The notes under the pieces: generated by a model
What the model saw: the letters and a program-made list of their open reading frames with translations, nothing else
Database searches by the model: none
What the model was told of the DNA's origin: nothing
Position numbers and translations under genes: made by a program
Shown: positions 5,719-7,175 of the stretch, in pieces
Layout: each line of letters starts with the position of its first letter
How positions within the stretch are numbered: the first letter of the stretch is position 1
Origin: Polaromonas sp.
GTDB lineage: Bacteria; Pseudomonadota; Gammaproteobacteria; Burkholderiales; Burkholderiaceae_C
Reading direction: 5' to 3'
Assembly (NCBI GenBank): GCA_026786065.1
Contig: JAJAYS010000241.1
Location: 1 to 7,175 of the forward strand
Length of the DNA stretch: 7,175 nt

Positions 5719-7175
5719 GCTGGGCTTGTACTTCGTGTTGCCGAAGAAGATCGTTCGCCAGTCGCTGAGGCGGCTGGTGTCGTAGTCGAAGTGGGCGACC
5801 GAATCGTGCGAGAAGCGGTCGAAGAAGGACTCGACAGCCACCGGCAATGGTGTTTCGTTCTCCCAGGCCGCCTGGATGGTCTTCTCGCGCAGCGTAAGCG
5901 CCAGCCGGCGACGGGCCTTCGCAAGAATTACGCGAACGTCCAGCAAATACTTGGCGTCCTCTTCGCGCAAGTCGTCAAGGCAGTCGTCGATCGTCAAGCG
6001 CGCCTCACGCACTCCACGGTATTGATGCGCCGCCTGTTCATATCCGGCGGGGAGCGGCGCGGGGTAGGCGCCTGCTGCAGGTGACTCGTTCAACAACCGC
6101 ATCACTTCACGCGATTTCTCCCGCTCGACCGCGAGTGCGCTCTGGCGAGCCTGTTGCATGCGGCTGACCGAGGGCAGGGTAACTTCAGAGGTGACCCGCT
6201 TTTTCAGCCAGCGATGCCACAACTCCATGTGTGCCGCCTGTACGACCTCCATGGGGCCTGTCTTGACAGGCACAGCGTCGATGTAGGCGTTGAAGGCGGC
6301 GCGCAGGTCAGGATCGTCCTTGTTGAATTCACGCTGGACGACCGGATCAAGCTCCTCCAACCTTTGAAACAGGACGCCGGCCCCGAAAGCGAGATCGAAC
6401 ATCTGATTCAAGGCGAACCGTGAAATGGTGTTCTCGCGCCCCTGATACTGTAATTCGTAGCCGCCTCCGACATCGGAGTGAACGCCGGGATACCAGATTT
6501 CGACCGTGTTGTCCGGGTACCCGGCATCGATGCGAGTCGAGTCCAACGGAAACCGCCGCCTCAACTCGTGCGCCGCGTTCATGTGCACGGTTTGCTCCAC
6601 CATCGGCGGCAGCTTCATGTCGTGGGCCCAGCCGTTGTGCCCACCGTTGGTGGTGAGCGTGGCGGATGCCAGGGAGTCGTAGGCCGAACACACAGTGTCG
6701 AACAGGCCAGTGAAAGCCACGCGAACCGGCTTGCCGCGGTACACGTGCGCACCGTCGTCCGCCTTGCACTTCGCGGCCAGATCGCGGATGAAGGCGCGGG
6801 CCTGAGCAGCGCCGCGAGAGAACCCGAAAACCGACACGTTGATGAGTCGCAGCGTTTGTTGCGCAGGAACCTTGTCGATTTCCTCGTCCAGCAGTTCCAG
6901 CGCCTTCTTGATGCGTTGGTCGGCCCCTTTGCCAATTGATGAGCCGAGCGTTCCGCCGGTGTCGCCTATGTCGGCGTAGGGGGTGCCTACGCCAGGGATG
7001 TATCGCGCGCGAATGTTGCTCCCGTCGTCCTTATGCGCATCAAACACCTGAATCCGTGACCTCACTTTGGTAAACGAACACTCTGCGGGTGAAGTCAGCA
7101 ATTGAATTTCGGAGCCGATGCCAAGACAATTGGGCATGGGCAAGATCGAAGTTAGGCAACTCAAGTACGACCTCA
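5716..7175 (-). CDS. tle1: Tle1-like T6SS phospholipase effector (DUF2235), 5' end outside the window
   Basis: Tle1 enzymes are T6SS lipase effectors that hydrolyse membrane phospholipids (PLA2-type activity in studied members) in the target cell periplasm. Numbering from the in-frame TTG at 7164, the sequence shows IPGVG (56-60), GDTGGTLG, the nucleophile elbow GFSRGAAQARAF (S116), FDTV (155-158) and YPGVHSDVGGGY (225-236, with the conserved His/Asp). The C-terminal segment FFDRFSHDSVAHFD (447-460) is followed by WRTIFFGN just before the stop. These are hallmarks of DUF2235/Tle1, and the C-terminus looks complete. The usual N-terminal FFDGTxNN motif is not visible, and the frame stays open to 7173. 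The start is therefore probably upstream, or the N-terminus is rearranged. In-frame TTG (7164) and ATG (7137) are possible internal starts without a good ribosome binding site. GC is about 60 percent, below the vgrG tail. No Tle1 immunity gene follows, which is unusual, and no DUF4123-type adaptor is seen. Confidence 0.85.
   Translation of the reverse strand, partial: RSYLSCLTSILPMPNCLGIGSEIQLLTSPAECSFTKVRSRIQVFDAHKDDGSNIRARYIPGVGTPYADIGDTGGTLGSSIGKGADQRIKKALELLDEEIDKVPAQQTLRLINVSVFGFSRGAAQARAFIRDLAAKCKADDGAHVYRGKPVRVAFTGLFDTVCSAYDSLASATLTTNGGHNGWAHDMKLPPMVEQTVHMNAAHELRRRFPLDSTRIDAGYPDNTVEIWYPGVHSDVGGGYELQYQGRENTISRFALNQMFDLAFGAGVLFQRLEELDPVVQREFNKDDPDLRAAFNAYIDAVPVKTGPMEVVQAAHMELWHRWLKKRVTSEVTLPSVSRMQQARQSALAVEREKSREVMRLLNESPAAGAYPAPLPAGYEQAAHQYRGVREARLTIDDCLDDLREEDAKYLLDVRVILAKARRRLALTLREKTIQAAWENETPLPVAVESFFDRFSHDSVAHFDYDTSRLSDWRTIFFGNTKYKPS

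Noticed and set aside
5690..5730. A Tle1-VgrG fusion made by ribosomal frameshifting or a sequencing indel
   Set aside because: Tle1 ends with a normal-looking C-terminal motif just before its stop, no slippery sequence is evident, and the following codons are not the VgrG N-terminus. A true joint is simpler.
5719..5924. Extension of the VgrG reading frame upstream to ATG 5924
   Set aside because: These about 68 codons are the +1 frame of the Tle1 C-terminus. The predicted peptide is Arg/Ser/Thr/Pro-rich and unlike VgrG, while the tle1 frame carries conserved motifs here.

Overview
The window looks like an accessory type VI secretion (T6SS) toxin island from a high-GC betaproteobacterium. 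Burkholderiales is likely, and Comamonadaceae or a relative is my best guess. This rests on the dialect of the VgrG (OB-fold, T6SS_Vgr and DUF2345 order, long Ala/Gly linker), on a VgrG-linked M23/GH19 effector that begins with the typical 'ISPPFL' start, and on a GC-rich background. All toxin genes lie on the minus strand, so the functional order runs from high to low coordinates.

Right to left: (1) 7175-5716, a DUF2235/Tle1-type phospholipase effector. Its frame is open to the window edge, so its true start is probably outside. (2) 5702-3465, a VgrG that keeps the last part of the gp27-like head, the gp5-like OB-fold, the T6SS_Vgr region and DUF2345, but has lost roughly the first 300 residues. 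The tail begins almost exactly at the tle1 stop codon. (3) 3430-1190, a 746-residue peptidoglycan-targeting effector with an M23-like domain, an SH3-like/linker region, a perfect EF-hand loop and a C-terminal GH19-like muramidase/chitinase domain. (4) 1190-597, a small Cys-containing lipoprotein joined to the effector by a TGATG stop/start overlap, and the obvious immunity candidate. (5) 1-596, island-edge debris: the C-terminal tail of an unidentified plus-strand gene (2-73), an N-terminal IS5-family transposase fragment (104-340), a cluster of nested dyad repeats (365-417), and about 180 further bases with no recognisable gene.

In an intact version, VgrG would be the spike tip that carries the M23/GH19 enzyme into the periplasm of a neighbouring cell, the lipoprotein would protect the producer, and Tle1 would be the cargo of a different VgrG encoded to the right of the window. 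Here the second VgrG has been beheaded. The M23/GH19-immunity pair is therefore a displaced tail cassette, much like the orphan tips of Rhs and CDI loci. Base composition drops sharply inside the effector gene, near 1950-2000. The GH19 domain and the lipoprotein gene share a lower GC content than everything upstream, which suggests that toxin tip and immunity gene were acquired together. I see no PAAR, DUF4123 or Tle1-immunity gene, no tRNA or rRNA, no CRISPR array, and no convincing promoter or terminator.
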